64,000 nt of DNA from Mucilaginibacter sp. (GTDB lineage: Bacteria; Bacteroidota; Bacteroidia; Sphingobacteriales; Sphingobacteriaceae). Positions 9,435 through 20,700 of this stretch are shown here, one piece after another. Every line of letters begins with the position of its first letter. Position 1 is the stretch's first letter. Where the stretch lies: contig NZ_JAQBOW010000162.1 of NCBI RefSeq assembly GCF_028287845.1, positions 62,001 through 126,000 of the forward strand, in the 5' to 3' direction. Under the pieces are notes generated by a model. The model did not search any database. It was given only the letters and a program-made list of their open reading frames with translations, and was not told where the DNA came from. The translations under genes were made by a program, and so were the position numbers.

Positions 9435-9550
9435 GGCAACCTTATTTAATTACCCATCTAAGCTATTAAATAATTGCCTAAAGTTTAGTTAAACAATATG
9501 GCCTTTTTTTTGTCTTTACCATAAAAAAGAAAAAACCACGTTATAACATC

Positions 9551-10042
9551 ATGAAAAAAGCAACTTATACCTTACTCTTTTTAGCCTTTTTTTTATTTAT
9601 TGGTAAAGCCAGCGCACAGGATTATAAATCAGCTGTCGGGTTAAAATTTGGCGGTTATGAAAATGGCATATCGGGTAAAGTGTTTGTAGATAACAGCATA
9701 GCCTACGAAGCTCTATTAGGTTTCAGGCAGAATGGCATAGTGATTACCGGGCTATATGAAATAAACCAGGAAGCCTTTAATGTGCCCGCTTTAAAATTTT
9801 ATTATGGCTTTGGCGGGCATATTGGCTCTGTGGGCCAGGGTACTTACAGAACATTTAATGGTAATGACTATACTTATACGCATCCACAGCTGTTGTTGGG
9901 TGGCGATGCAACTGTTGGCCTGGAGTATCTTATCCCTGCTTCGCCCATTGCCATAAGCCTTGACCTTAACCCCAGGATAGAGCTGGCTTCAGGGCCATAT
10001 TTTGATATTGCACCGGGGCTTGGTTTAAAGTATACGTTTTAA
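9551..10042 (+). CDS. Small outer-membrane beta-barrel protein
   Basis: A 163-residue exported protein. A signal peptide ends KASA with Gln23 as the likely mature N-terminus. The rest alternates polar and hydrophobic residues in short strands rich in Gly and aromatic residues (LKFGGYENGISGKVFV, LKFYYGFGGHIG, TVGLEYLI). The chain ends in YTF, an aromatic C-terminus as recognised by the BAM machinery. Size and strand count suit an eight-stranded OmpA/OmpW-like barrel. I recognise no specific family. It is divergent from ggt across a 116-bp gap. The stop codon sits immediately before the 256-bp inverted-repeat element described next. Confidence 0.75.
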   Translation: MKKATYTLLFLAFFLFIGKASAQDYKSAVGLKFGGYENGISGKVFVDNSIAYEALLGFRQNGIVITGLYEINQEAFNVPALKFYYGFGGHIGSVGQGTYRTFNGNDYTYTHPQLLLGGDATVGLEYLIPASPIAISLDLNPRIELASGPYFDIAPGLGLKYTF

Positions 10043-10043
10043 A

Positions 10044-10299
10044 CAGGGAAATCGCTTTTAAAATTCAGGCAGACATAGCTTCAAAATATAACTACCGGTT
10101 TTGGCTAAAGCCCGTATATGATTATAATCTTAGTCCGTTGGCTGAAGCCAACGGCAATAAAAAAAACTATTTTGCTATCATTGCCGTCACATTTATGTGA
10201 CGGACCCGTAAAAGAATTAGTACCGGCTTTAGCCCAAAAATCGCCCTTATGGGTAAATGACCCCTTTGGTACAGTCAATTTTTAAAAGCGATTTCCCTG
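10044..10299. mobile_element. 256-bp MITE-like element enclosing REP-like hairpins
   Basis: Perfect 20-bp inverted repeats at 10044-10063 and 10280-10299 bound the element. Inside are nested palindromes: outer TTTTGGCTAAAGCC (10099-10112) facing GGCTTTAGCC (10225-10234), hairpin 1 CCGTTGGCT-GA-AGCCAACGG (10135-10154) and hairpin 2 CCGTCACAT-TT-ATGTGACGG (10184-10203). The same inner architecture lies before the transposase gene at 29801. There is no coding potential. The word GTTTTAA occurs just outside both ends (10036-10042 and 10302-10308), one and two bases away, so it is only a possible target duplication. The rest of the gap to 10441 shows nothing recognisable. Confidence 0.75.
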
Positions 10300-10441
10300 G
10301 GGTTTTAAGTGAGATGGGCCGGAATCACAACACGGCATTTATTTTGGTATTTATTATTCTACCGAATGACATTGAGACCAGGGTAGATCAGCTGGATCAG
10401 GGTTAGGGGGTGAGTCTCCGATGCGAGGCAGCATACCTAAC

Positions 10442-13400
10442 CTACCGTATAATGATCACTTTCTGCGCATAAACTTTTGATCCCAGCACTGCCCTTAACA
10501 CATAAGTACCAGCCGACAGATCAGCAACATTTATTACCGTGCTAAAGCTACCTGCCGCGGCAGCCTGTGTTTTGGAATAGGCTATTGCCCCTCCGCTATT
10601 TATTAATGAGAGTGTTAACTGACTGGCTGTTTTAGCAACGAAAAGTACATTTAGCTGCTTATTTGCAGGCTCGGGGAAAGTAACCAACCCAATGTCTGTA
10701 TCAGTACCCGGATGAAGGGCTATTAATGCATATACAAACGCATCCGATTGCAATACACAACCCGTACTTAAAGTAACATCTACCTGGTAATTACCACTTT
10801 GCAAAGGTGCATACGTTTGCCCTGTTGCCCCGCTTATAGGCTTACCATCTAAATACCATTGGTTGCCTGATGCAAAGCTGGAGTTTAATATATTGCCGGT
10901 TTGTGTTATAACAGGTTTTGATAACGTTACTGCCACACGGGATAATGAAGGGCAGCCCGCGCTTTTTATCTGCATGTTATAAAAGTAATAGTAAAAACTT
11001 TTGTAATAAGTTGTATCTGTACCTGTAGTTGGGCCGGCATCATTACCGGTAATACTAAACAGGTTGCCAATTTTAAACGGATAACCGCTTACACCGTTAT
11101 TATTACGAAAAATAGTTACCGTTGCATCATAAACTGCCGAAATGGTATAATTGCCTGCGGCAGGTAATAATAAATTAAGATTATAAACTTTACCCTGGTC
11201 GGTCGGATCATCGGCTTGCGCGCCGGGTTGCGGGTTGGCGCGGGTGGCGGTAGCGTGTATAATTGTTGTTGCTACAACTTGCCCATTTGCATTGGTTACA
11301 TTAAAGGTTATTACCCCGGCATTGCCAATGTACAGACGCGCACTTTGAATAATCATAGGGATAGCGGTATACACCTTCACAGCGGGCGAGAACTGGTTAT
11401 AACCACCGCCCGAAAAAACATTTTTAGTAGCAAGGCCTACAGTAGCGCTAAAATCATTTAACCCGGCATAAAATGTACTACTAACCGGTGTTACTCCAGT
11501 TGAAACCGATGTGCCATAAGCAAACGGAACAGCATCTGTACTGTTTTGGTACCATAATAATTGACCATCGCCTGCACCAGTTAACAAATAGTTGTTGGCA
11601 TTGATACAGTAAAGCGCGGCAAGATTGTAGGGTGCGCCAGGCGTAAATATTAACACATTTTGGCTGCTTTGGTTATTGGCACTAATTGCATCACCGGTTA
11701 GCGCTGTCGAAGCAGTAATGGTATAGGTTGAACCCGCGACAGCATTAAAGGTATTGCTAAAGGTAAAGTCATCCTGTTGCAGTGGGGTAAGCGTACCTGT
11801 ATAAGTTTCGCTAATGATTGTTACCGTATTATCGGGTGCTTTTATAGATACAGTAACCGGTATATTAGAAATTGCCAATGCTCCAAAGTTTTTAATTGTA
11901 ACGGTAACCGTTGTTGTGCCATTACAGGTACCCGTAGCCTGAGGATTTACAATTGCTGTAACCCCGGCATCTGTACTGGCTTGTAAAAATTGTACGCGAT
12001 AGTCCTGCGTTTCGCCTTTGCCATAGCTGCCGCAGGGTTGTATGGTTGTAGTGTCGTTTGTTTCTGTTAGCACTACCCGCATCATGCTGTAATTGCCGGG
12101 CACCACAGTTGCCGGTACGGTAACACTTGTTGTATAAGTGCCCGGAGTACTAATTATACCCGTAGTTGCAACCAATTCACCCGCATCAAAAATCCCATTA
12201 CCGTCCCAGTCTATAAATACTTTTGCAGCTTTATTAAAATTACTGCCACATGTACCCAAAGTAATACTTAACGGATAAGTTTTTCCCTTTTCTAACTGTG
12301 CTGTTAAGTTAGTATAGTCTGAGTATGAAGTGCAGCCAGCAGCCGGAGTGTTGTTTATGTTTGAAAAAGTAAAATTATTAATCCGCGAATCGGCGTTTGA
12401 TGTTGGTGCCGATGCACAATACGCCGTACCGCCTGCACCTGTAACAATAAGTGAATATGCTTGCGAACCTGATTGCAGCGCACCTTTATGCGAAATGGTT
12501 ATGGTATATGTATGACCCGGTATCGCGTTAGCTAAATAAACTTGTTCTATATTATCTCTTATGTTATCGCCAGTGGTTGCCGCTACGCCGGGGTTTGCCG
12601 GGTCAAGTACCCATGGCATATAAGTAGTTGTACCATCTGTAACCCTTATATCCAGGTCATTTACCAATTTGGGGGTACGGCTGTTTATTGTGCCGTCAAC
12701 AGTTGGCGTCCCCTGTGGGTCTGTCCATGATATAGTAGCCATAAGAGGTCCATTGCCTGATGCTACAGTGGTAAAAGTTTGTGTTTGCCCCTGTGTAAGC
12801 GTATTTTCTTTGATCAGGCTTTTTATATTGTTATCTGTAATTGCCTGCGCGGCTCTGGGCATATTTAATAATCCCCAGCCAAAAATATAATCGGGGCCGG
12901 GGTTGCCCGCATCAAAAGCGGTATGGCAGGCCAATCCTTTTAAAGTTGCGGCACGCATAAAGGCACCTGCATTTTTTTGCGCGTAATACTCTTGTAATAA
13001 GTATAATGATCCGGTAACATTTGGTGCAGAAAAAGAGGTGCCATCTTCAGCGCTATAAGCGGCAACGCCGCTACTGCTTGAGGATAAAATATTAACCCCA
13101 TCGGCTACCAGATCGGGCTTGACCCGGCCATCATCAGTAGGCCCCCAACTGCTAAAATAGGCAGTGATAATATCAGCACTGCTTGACGGACCATTAGGCA
13201 GTGAATTTACAGCGCCGACCGTTAATATGTTTTTTGCCGTACCTGTGGTACTAATAACATCATAACCCGTATTGCTGCTTATAGTAGCAGGCCTTGGCCC
13301 TTTATTTACAAATGTTTGATCAGTACGGCTGGTATAACCATAATAAGTTGCCCCTACAGCAGGGCCGGGATAACCGCGGCTATTACCTGCTGACTCGATT

Positions 13401-14182
13401 ATTAAATAATAAGGTGCATTGTAGGCTATTTTATCCCATGATTGGGTGCGCGAATCATAAAAGCCAAAATTATAATCAACCGAATCTCCGGGCAGGCCAT
13501 ACCATTCCCACCTTGATGTTGTTTCGTCATAGTTCCAGCCTGCCACATCACCATAAGAATGATTGGATAGCAGCAATCCCGGCGCGGCGCGACTCATTTC
13601 GGCAACATCATTATTAAAATCGTATGATAGTAATGTGGCGGCATTAAATGCCATGCCCTTAGCCGGTGCATAAATACCCTTAGCCAACATTGTACCTGCC
13701 ACGTGTGTAGCATGGTCAATTATAGTTGAGGTATCTTTAAGTGATATGGTTTTACCTGCAAACTCCTGGTGCGCACTATATACCCAGCCACCATCCCAAA
13801 TAGCCAGTTTGTTATTTAAGAAAGTACTTGAACCCGATAAATTTAACCCTGTTGAACCGCCCGGCTGCACCTGGTTGGTACCTGTAGTTGCTGCAGCGGT
13901 AGTATTATTATGCGTGGTTAAATATACCGGGAAGCCTAAGCTGTTTACACCCTGTAATGAAATCAAACCACCATTGCGGGTGCGGCGGTTAATTAACCAC
14001 CCCCGGCTTTTTGCAAGGGATAATGCTTTTTGATGCCCCTGTTGATATAAGTTATTTGATTGTGTAAAAATATTATCAAGTTCTGTTTTTTTAGTGCCGG
14101 TAACCAAAACCTGCTGACTAAATGCCTGGTTGGCAAACACTAATAGAAAACACCAAAAAGCGGCTGTGTAAATTTTGTTCAT
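10442..14182 (-). CDS. Secreted subtilisin-like S8 serine peptidase with T9SS sorting domain
   Basis: A 1,246-residue extracellular protease, using the ATG at 14182 because it places a signal peptide (MNKIYTAAFWCFLLVFANQAFS, mature Gln) at the terminus; a TTG five codons earlier is less likely. The S8 catalytic triad is present: Asp130 in AIWDGG, His157 in DHATHVAGTM and Ser383 in GTSFSAP, with the oxyanion Asn in ESAGNS. After the catalytic domain come a jelly-roll/P-type region, a GEVED-like segment with DWDGNGIFDAGE, a CARDB-like segment, two Ig-like regions, and a C-terminal ~75-residue type A sorting domain ending in KVIIIR. It should be moved by SecA/Sec and then the T9SS to the surface. 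Target proteins are unknown. Confidence 0.93.
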   Translation of the reverse strand: MNKIYTAAFWCFLLVFANQAFSQQVLVTGTKKTELDNIFTQSNNLYQQGHQKALSLAKSRGWLINRRTRNGGLISLQGVNSLGFPVYLTTHNNTTAAATTGTNQVQPGGSTGLNLSGSSTFLNNKLAIWDGGWVYSAHQEFAGKTISLKDTSTIIDHATHVAGTMLAKGIYAPAKGMAFNAATLLSYDFNNDVAEMSRAAPGLLLSNHSYGDVAGWNYDETTSRWEWYGLPGDSVDYNFGFYDSRTQSWDKIAYNAPYYLIIESAGNSRGYPGPAVGATYYGYTSRTDQTFVNKGPRPATISSNTGYDVISTTGTAKNILTVGAVNSLPNGPSSSADIITAYFSSWGPTDDGRVKPDLVADGVNILSSSSSGVAAYSAEDGTSFSAPNVTGSLYLLQEYYAQKNAGAFMRAATLKGLACHTAFDAGNPGPDYIFGWGLLNMPRAAQAITDNNIKSLIKENTLTQGQTQTFTTVASGNGPLMATISWTDPQGTPTVDGTINSRTPKLVNDLDIRVTDGTTTYMPWVLDPANPGVAATTGDNIRDNIEQVYLANAIPGHTYTITISHKGALQSGSQAYSLIVTGAGGTAYCASAPTSNADSRINNFTFSNINNTPAAGCTSYSDYTNLTAQLEKGKTYPLSITLGTCGSNFNKAAKVFIDWDGNGIFDAGELVATTGIISTPGTYTTSVTVPATVVPGNYSMMRVVLTETNDTTTIQPCGSYGKGETQDYRVQFLQASTDAGVTAIVNPQATGTCNGTTTVTVTIKNFGALAISNIPVTVSIKAPDNTVTIISETYTGTLTPLQQDDFTFSNTFNAVAGSTYTITASTALTGDAISANNQSSQNVLIFTPGAPYNLAALYCINANNYLLTGAGDGQLLWYQNSTDAVPFAYGTSVSTGVTPVSSTFYAGLNDFSATVGLATKNVFSGGGYNQFSPAVKVYTAIPMIIQSARLYIGNAGVITFNVTNANGQVVATTIIHATATRANPQPGAQADDPTDQGKVYNLNLLLPAAGNYTISAVYDATVTIFRNNNGVSGYPFKIGNLFSITGNDAGPTTGTDTTYYKSFYYYFYNMQIKSAGCPSLSRVAVTLSKPVITQTGNILNSSFASGNQWYLDGKPISGATGQTYAPLQSGNYQVDVTLSTGCVLQSDAFVYALIALHPGTDTDIGLVTFPEPANKQLNVLFVAKTASQLTLSLINSGGAIAYSKTQAAAAGSFSTVINVADLSAGTYVLRAVLGSKVYAQKVIIIR

Positions 14183-14514
14183 ATAATTAGGAGGCAATTT
14201 AGTTTACTAAAAGCAGCTAAACAAGTTTCCCGCATTTTTAATCACTTATAAAAATTTTCGATGATGGATACCGTAGCAGATTAAAGCTTAAAACTCTTTA
14301 ACGAGAAAAAACAAACCCAGTTAGGGGAATTATTTCTACTAACTATAAAGAAATTTTTTTATAGTTTTTTTAATTAAAACAAATCAACATCATCAAATTA
14401 TACATATAGAGGGATAAAATTTGTCATATCATTCCAGATTGTTTTAACAAAGTCTTCCTAGCATAACTTTTGTTTAATAGCTACCAATACCAGTTGAGCT
14501 ATAAACAATTAGAA
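14183..14514. other. Divergent intergenic region, promoter-bearing
   Basis: A 332-bp A/T-rich gap between the protease (leftward) and the small PID-CTERM-like gene (rightward). It should hold promoters for both. Toward the right gene there is TAACTTTTG at about 14464, a one-base-longer variant of the Bacteroidota -7 box. No repeat, ORF or RNA gene is visible. Confidence 0.4.
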
Positions 14515-14730
14515 ATGAAAAAAACAATCGCTTTAACCTTATTATTTTTAGTTATGGCCATGACGGTTGTTGCCCAAGATCCCGGCGCTCCTGCATGTGG
14601 TGGCGGTGATCCGGATCTTTCTGACTGCCCGCTTGACTCGTGGGTGATGTTATTAGCTGGATGCGGTTTAATTATTACCGTTTTGTATTTAAATAATAAG
14701 CAAAAGGCTTCACGCCAATTGCTTTCTTGA
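14515..14730 (+). CDS. Small exported protein with PID-CTERM-like tail
   Basis: A 71-residue protein, starting at the ATG of MKKTIALTLL; longer in-frame starts would bury the signal peptide. A signal peptide ends VVA with Gln21 as the likely mature residue. A short acidic/Gly/Cys loop (DPGAPACGGGDPDLSDC) follows, then PLD and a hydrophobic helix (WVMLLAGCGLIITVLYL), and a basic tail (NNKQKASR). This signal-loop-PxD-helix-basic layout matches the PID-CTERM class of short Bacteroidota proteins, a predicted sorting tail with no proven partner. It is 44 bp upstream of the giant NHL protein and probably cotranscribed. The PID-CTERM match is from memory of the pattern, not from a search. Confidence 0.65.
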   Translation: MKKTIALTLLFLVMAMTVVAQDPGAPACGGGDPDLSDCPLDSWVMLLAGCGLIITVLYLNNKQKASRQLLS

Positions 14731-14774
14731 ATTAATCATTTTTCCTTGTAATTATTTTACTAATAATTTAAACA

Positions 14775-17700
14775 TTGAACAAGCCAAAACATATTATTTT
14801 TTTGCTGTTTTTACTACTTTCAACCAGCAAATTGTTCGCCCAGGCGCCTGTTATTACTTATAACACTCCACAGATACTTGCTGTGGGCAGCGCGGTGTCA
14901 CTATCTCCCACTAATACCGGGGGAGCCGTTCCTGCCACTGTTTACGGCACCGTTTCAACTTTTGCAGGCACAACAAGTGGCTTTGTGAATGGAACAGGAA
15001 CCACTAACGTAAAATTTGCTTTACCCAGAGGTATGACTATAGATGCTTCGGGCAATATGTACATTGCCGATCAATCTAATAACGCGATAAGGAAGATAAC
15101 AGCCGCCGGAGTGGTAACAACACTTGCCGGAAGCGGCGTTGCCGGTAAAATCAACGCCACTGGCACTAGCGCCAGCTTTAACACTCCGTATGATGTGACC
15201 GTAGACGGCTCAGGCAACGTATATGTTGCCGATTATGCAAATAACGAAATACGAAAAATTACTTCTGCAGGCGTAGTGTCTTTGCTGACCGGCAGCGTAA
15301 CCGGAGCCACCGGCTTTACCAATGGAACAGGAAGCGCTGCACTTTTTAACGGCCCTGCCGGCATTGCCTACAGTTCTACTGCTACCGCAATGTACGTGTC
15401 TGATTATACTAATAATGAGATAAGAAAAGTAACATCAGCCGGCGTGGTAACGCTACTTGCGGGAAGTACAACCGGAGTAACCGGAAATACTAACGGTACA
15501 ACTACAGCTGCCAGATTTAACGGGCCTACCGGAATAGCAGTTGATGCTGCTGGTAATATATATGTGGCCGACCAAAACAATAACCAAATAAGAAAAATAA
15601 CATCTGCAGGCGTTGTAACCTTGTTTGCCGGTAATACCGCAGGCACCGCCGGTTCTGCAGACGGAACAGGTTCAGCTGCAAGTTTTAACAACCCCAGAGG
15701 AGTAGCAGTTGACGCATCAGGCAACGTATATATTAATGACAGTGGTAATTTCACTATCAGAATGATAACTCCTACCGGAGTTGTAACTACAATAGCAGGC
15801 AACGGGACCGCTGGTTTAATTGACGCTGTTGGCACAGCGGCCGAATTTGACGGAAGGGTTTTAAAAGTAGATCCTACTACCGGCAATATATTTTTAGCAG
15901 ATTATAACAATAACGTTATCAGAAAAATTATTGCTACCGGGTATAGTATTAGCCCTACATTGCCCGCGGGTTTAACTTTTGATAGCACTACCGGTATAAT
16001 AAGCGGCACACCTACAGCCATTGCTACCTCAACAGCCTATACCATTAAAGCGTTTAACAGTACGGGCAGTTCGTCTGCAACTATTACATTAAGTGTAGTT
16101 ACGGTGCCCTCTATTAGCTATAGCCCTGCAATACAAACATACTCTCTTAACCATGCTATCAGCACTTATTCGCCTACTTCATCCGGCGGTGCAATTGCTT
16201 CATTTACCGGATATGGTATAGGCACCCAGGTTACCGGTGTAACTTTAAGCAGCCCATTTGGCATAGCCAAGGATGCCTCAGGCAATATTTACGTGGCTAA
16301 CAGCGCGGCTAACAATATTATTAAATACAGTACAGGGGGCACAATAAGCGCATTTATTACAGGGGTAATCAATCCGGTAGGTTTAGTTTTTGATTCATCC
16401 GGTAATTGCTATGTATTAAGTAATGCTGCCGCCAGTAAGGTATACAAATACCCTTCAACCGGCGGATCAACCGGTACACTTTTAACTTTTGGCGCCACTG
16501 CGCTGCAAACTTCATTCGGCATTGCAATTGATGCCGCTGATAATTTATATATTACTAATTATAGTGGCACAACTACTAATACCTACAAAGTTTATAAATG
16601 CAGTACCAGCGGGGGTAGCCCACTGTTAACTATAGCGTCAACAACCAACTTAAGTCAACCGGTTAATGTGGCACTGGATAATGCGGGGAATATTTATATA
16701 CTAAATATTAGAAACAATACTGTTGTTAAATACAATTCAGCCGGAACATTTCAATCATCCCTTATAACAACTACCGGAGCCCCATACGGATTATGTGTTG
16801 ATGGCGCGGGCCATATATATGTTGGTGATCCGGGAGCCGGAACAGTTAAGGTTTATAACCCAGCCGGCGGCACCGCTCTTTTTAGTATTACCCAAGCCGG
16901 CTCACGTGGCCTTATAACTGATAACGCGGGTATGCTATATGTATCAGATTTTACCAACAGTAAACTATATAAATATGTACCAAACGGCGGCTATTTTATA
17001 AGTCCTAATTTACCTATCGGTTTAAGCATTAGCAGTACAACCGGTAATATTACGGGTACGCCTACAGCGGTAACCGCCATGACTACTTATACCGTAACTG
17101 CTTATAATACAAGCAACGCGGGAGGCAGTTCAACCACGCAGATCAATATTTCAATACAACTTTTAGCACCCGATATTAGCTATACCACACCTGTTTCTTA
17201 TTTTGTTAGTGCGGTTATTACCAGCCCAACCCTTACAAACGCAGGCAGCCCGGTTGTAACCACTGTTGGGTACAGCAGCACAGCAGCACAGCCTTTCGGC
17301 ACAACGTTTAACAACCCTTCACGTATGGCCGTTGACGCTTCGGGCAATATCTATATAGCCAATTTTAGCGGAAATAATATAGTTAAATATGCATCGGATG
17401 GTACTACCTTGATAACCACTTCATATGGTACAGGTGCTCCTGCCCTTGTCAACCCGATGGGAATAGTCTTTGATTCGGCCGGTAACTGTTATGTATTAAA
17501 TGCAAACGCCACCATATATAAATACAATTCAACAGGCGCATATCAAAGTACTATTACTGTAACCGGAGCGGGTACTACTTATGGTTTGGCTATTGACGCA
17601 TCGGACAGACTTTATATTACCAGCTATGGAACATCAACTGCAATATATAGATATACTACCGCCGGCGTTGGAGCCTCAATAATAACTGCAAGTTTAAGTA

Positions 17701-20700
17701 CGCCTGTTGACGTTGATATAGATGCAGCCGGGAATATTTTTGTTTTAAACCAGGGTAACAATACAGTTGAAAAATACACTACCGCGTTTGTAGCTTCAAG
17801 TTTCAAAACCGGACTTAGTACTCCCTTTTCATTAAAAATTGATAAAGTAAACAGCCTGATGTATATAGGCAATACAAGCAGTAATAATATTTTGGTTTGC
17901 ACGCCAGCCACCTCCACTACCTTATATACCATAAGTAACGCTACTGATTGCCGTGGTTTAGCTCTTGATTTAACAGGTACCGTCTATTCTGCAAATTTTA
18001 CCGGTAACCAGGTTTATCAATTTTCGCCATCGGGCGGATATTTTTTAAACAAAACCTTACCTGCAGGTTTAACTTTTACTGCTACTTCGGGTGCCATTGC
18101 CGGAACACCATCGGTATCAAGCGCTGCGACTGATTATACCGTTACCGCCTGGAATGCGGCTGGCAGCGGCAGCGGGATTATCAATATAACCTGCTATCAA
18201 AAAAAGACCTGGATAGGCACAGGCGCCAACATTTCATGGATCACTGCAGGTAACTGGACCGGTGGTGTACCCGGACCTGCCGACCAAATTATTATTGGTG
18301 CTACCGGTACCTTATCTACCCCTACTATATCCGCTGCAGGGGTAACTCAAATAGGTTCGATAGTGATGCAAAATGGCGCTACCACAGCCCCGTCAATTTC
18401 TGTAAGCAGCGGTGCTACTTTAACAGTTACCGGCGATATTACCTATCAAAACCTCAGCGCCACTGTTCAAGTAGCCACACTTTCGGGAGCGGGTACTATA
18501 AATGCTGCCAATCTTAATGTAGTAAATAATTTTAGTGCTCCTTCTTATCCAGAAACACTGGCCTCATCTGTTGCTAACCTTAGCTTAAGCGGTAACCTTT
18601 CTCTTACCTCAACACACCCTTCAGGAACCAGGTATGATGATGCTGCTTTTAATTTGACATCAGGCATAATGACAGTGTCGGGTATACAAACAAGTAATGC
18701 CATTGTAAATAATTCGCCTAATATTTCAATAGGTAATAATACAACGTTGCAGTTTACAGGCGCTACGCCATTATCGGGCCTTTCATCAACGGGTACAAAC
18801 ACTATAACTATAGGCACAGGAGTAACTATAGGTTATACCGGAACCAATGACCAGGTTGTTTATTCAAATATGGCCGTCCCTAACTCAAATTTAACAACTG
18901 GTATTAGCTATGCTAATATATTATTTAGCGGCTCTGGTGTAAAAACTGTTCAGGGTGATAATACAAAGAATTTAAACATCAGCGGCAGCTTTACTAACTC
19001 GCTTACCAGCAATGGCACAACTACTTTTGTAGATTTAAGTGGGCCAACCGTAAACTTTACGGGCTCGGGCCAAAGTTTAGCCGGCGGCAGCGGTACAGGT
19101 ACAACACTTTTTAATACCGTTTTTACAGGTGGCGCCAAAACCATGAGCGGCAAATTTAACGAGGATAACCAAAGCGCTATTACCTTTAACGGAACCAGCT
19201 CTACAACTTTAGATGCCGGAGCGGGATCATTAACTTTAAATTCAGACGCGGCGGGTTCTGCAACTATAGCATCATTAAACCCAGCAGGTACAGTTACCGG
19301 AGTAATTAATGGTACTGTAAATGTACAACGGTTTGTAACCGGCGGCGGTGATTTAACCAACCGTGGTTACCGGTTATTTTCATCACCGGTGTCTGATGTA
19401 ACAGCAACGGGTTTTTACAACCTATCTTACTTTTTTGGCAGTGGTACTTACATAACCGGAGCGGGTGGTGTAGCGGGTGGTTTTGACGTTTCTGGCAACC
19501 CTACAATTTATTTATATCGCGAAGACAAAGTACCAAGTGTTGCATCATTTAATGCCGGCAATTACAGAGCAATAACTAAAATAAACAATAATCCAAACTA
19601 TAATATAAGCACAATTGATGGCGACTTTAACCTACCTGTTGGTAACGGTATATTATTCTTTTTTAGAGGAAATAACAGCACCAATGCCAGTATAGCTCCA
19701 AATGATGTTATATTAACTACATTAGGCCATCTAAACCAGGGGCAGGTTGTGGTTAAAGATTGGTTTAACTCGGGCTCAAATACTTTAGCTAATTCTACTT
19801 TAAGTGGTTCAACATCCATTCAGGGATTTAACCTGGTGGGCAATCCATACGCAAGTTCTATTGACTGGAATACGATATATAACAACACAACTACAACAAC
19901 CGGCATTTGCTGCTCAACCAATTTAAGTAATTCTATATATATCTATAATACGGCTACAAAAAATTACTCGGTTTATACCGCCACAAGTTCATCAGCAGGT
20001 TTTGCAACAGGTGCTCCCGGTGCATCAAACATTATTCCGCAGGGCCAGGGATTTTTTGTTCGGGCACTTACCTCAAGTGCGCAGCTTATATTTAATGAAT
20101 CGGCAAAAGTAACTAACCAGCCAGCTGTTTTATTATTAAATGCTGCTACCCCGGTTGCTGATCAGCACTTGCGCCTTCAGTTAACGAAGGATGCCATTAA
20201 TAAGGATGAAGCCGTAATTGTTTTTAACAATGCAGCTACTACCGCTTATTCACAACGCGATGATGCCTTATACTTAAAAGGATCGGGCTTAGTAAGCTTG
20301 TCGGCAATGTCAAGCAATAAACTGGCTTTGGCACTTTATCAAACACCGCTTCCAAAGCAATCGCAAACTATTCCGTTAAATATCAGCGTTACAGCTACTG
20401 GAACTTATCAGTTAAATTTAACCGAAGCTAAAAATATACCTGCCATATATGATGTTTGGTTAATGGATGCTTATAAAAAGGATTCGTTAGACATAAAGCA
20501 TAATCCTAATTACAGCTTTATGGTAACCGCCGATACCAGCACCACCGGATCACATAGATTTAGCTTGGTTATACGTCAAAACTTAGCCAATGCCGTCCAT
20601 CTTTTAAGCTTTAATGCTACTAAAGGCACAACTGATGTAAAAATAAACTGGTCTGCAGAAAACGAAGGCAATTACACCACATTTGTTTTAGAACGGAGCA

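Noticed and set aside
10036-10308. GTTTTAA as a definite target-site duplication
   Set aside because: The repeats are 1-2 bases away from the inverted ends and the word is A/T-rich, so it is only a possibility.
12330-12515. Short plus-strand frames across the protease gene
   Set aside because: They overlap a full-length S8 peptidase frame and lack coding signs.
15404-15886. 160-residue reading frame on the minus strand within the NHL gene
   Set aside because: It is the antisense shadow of the repeated NHL coding sequence: Val/Pro/Thr-rich with no recognisable domain.
18950-19360. 136-residue minus-strand reading frame
   Set aside because: Same reason; low-complexity Val/Pro-rich antisense of Thr/Gly-rich repeats in the NHL protein.
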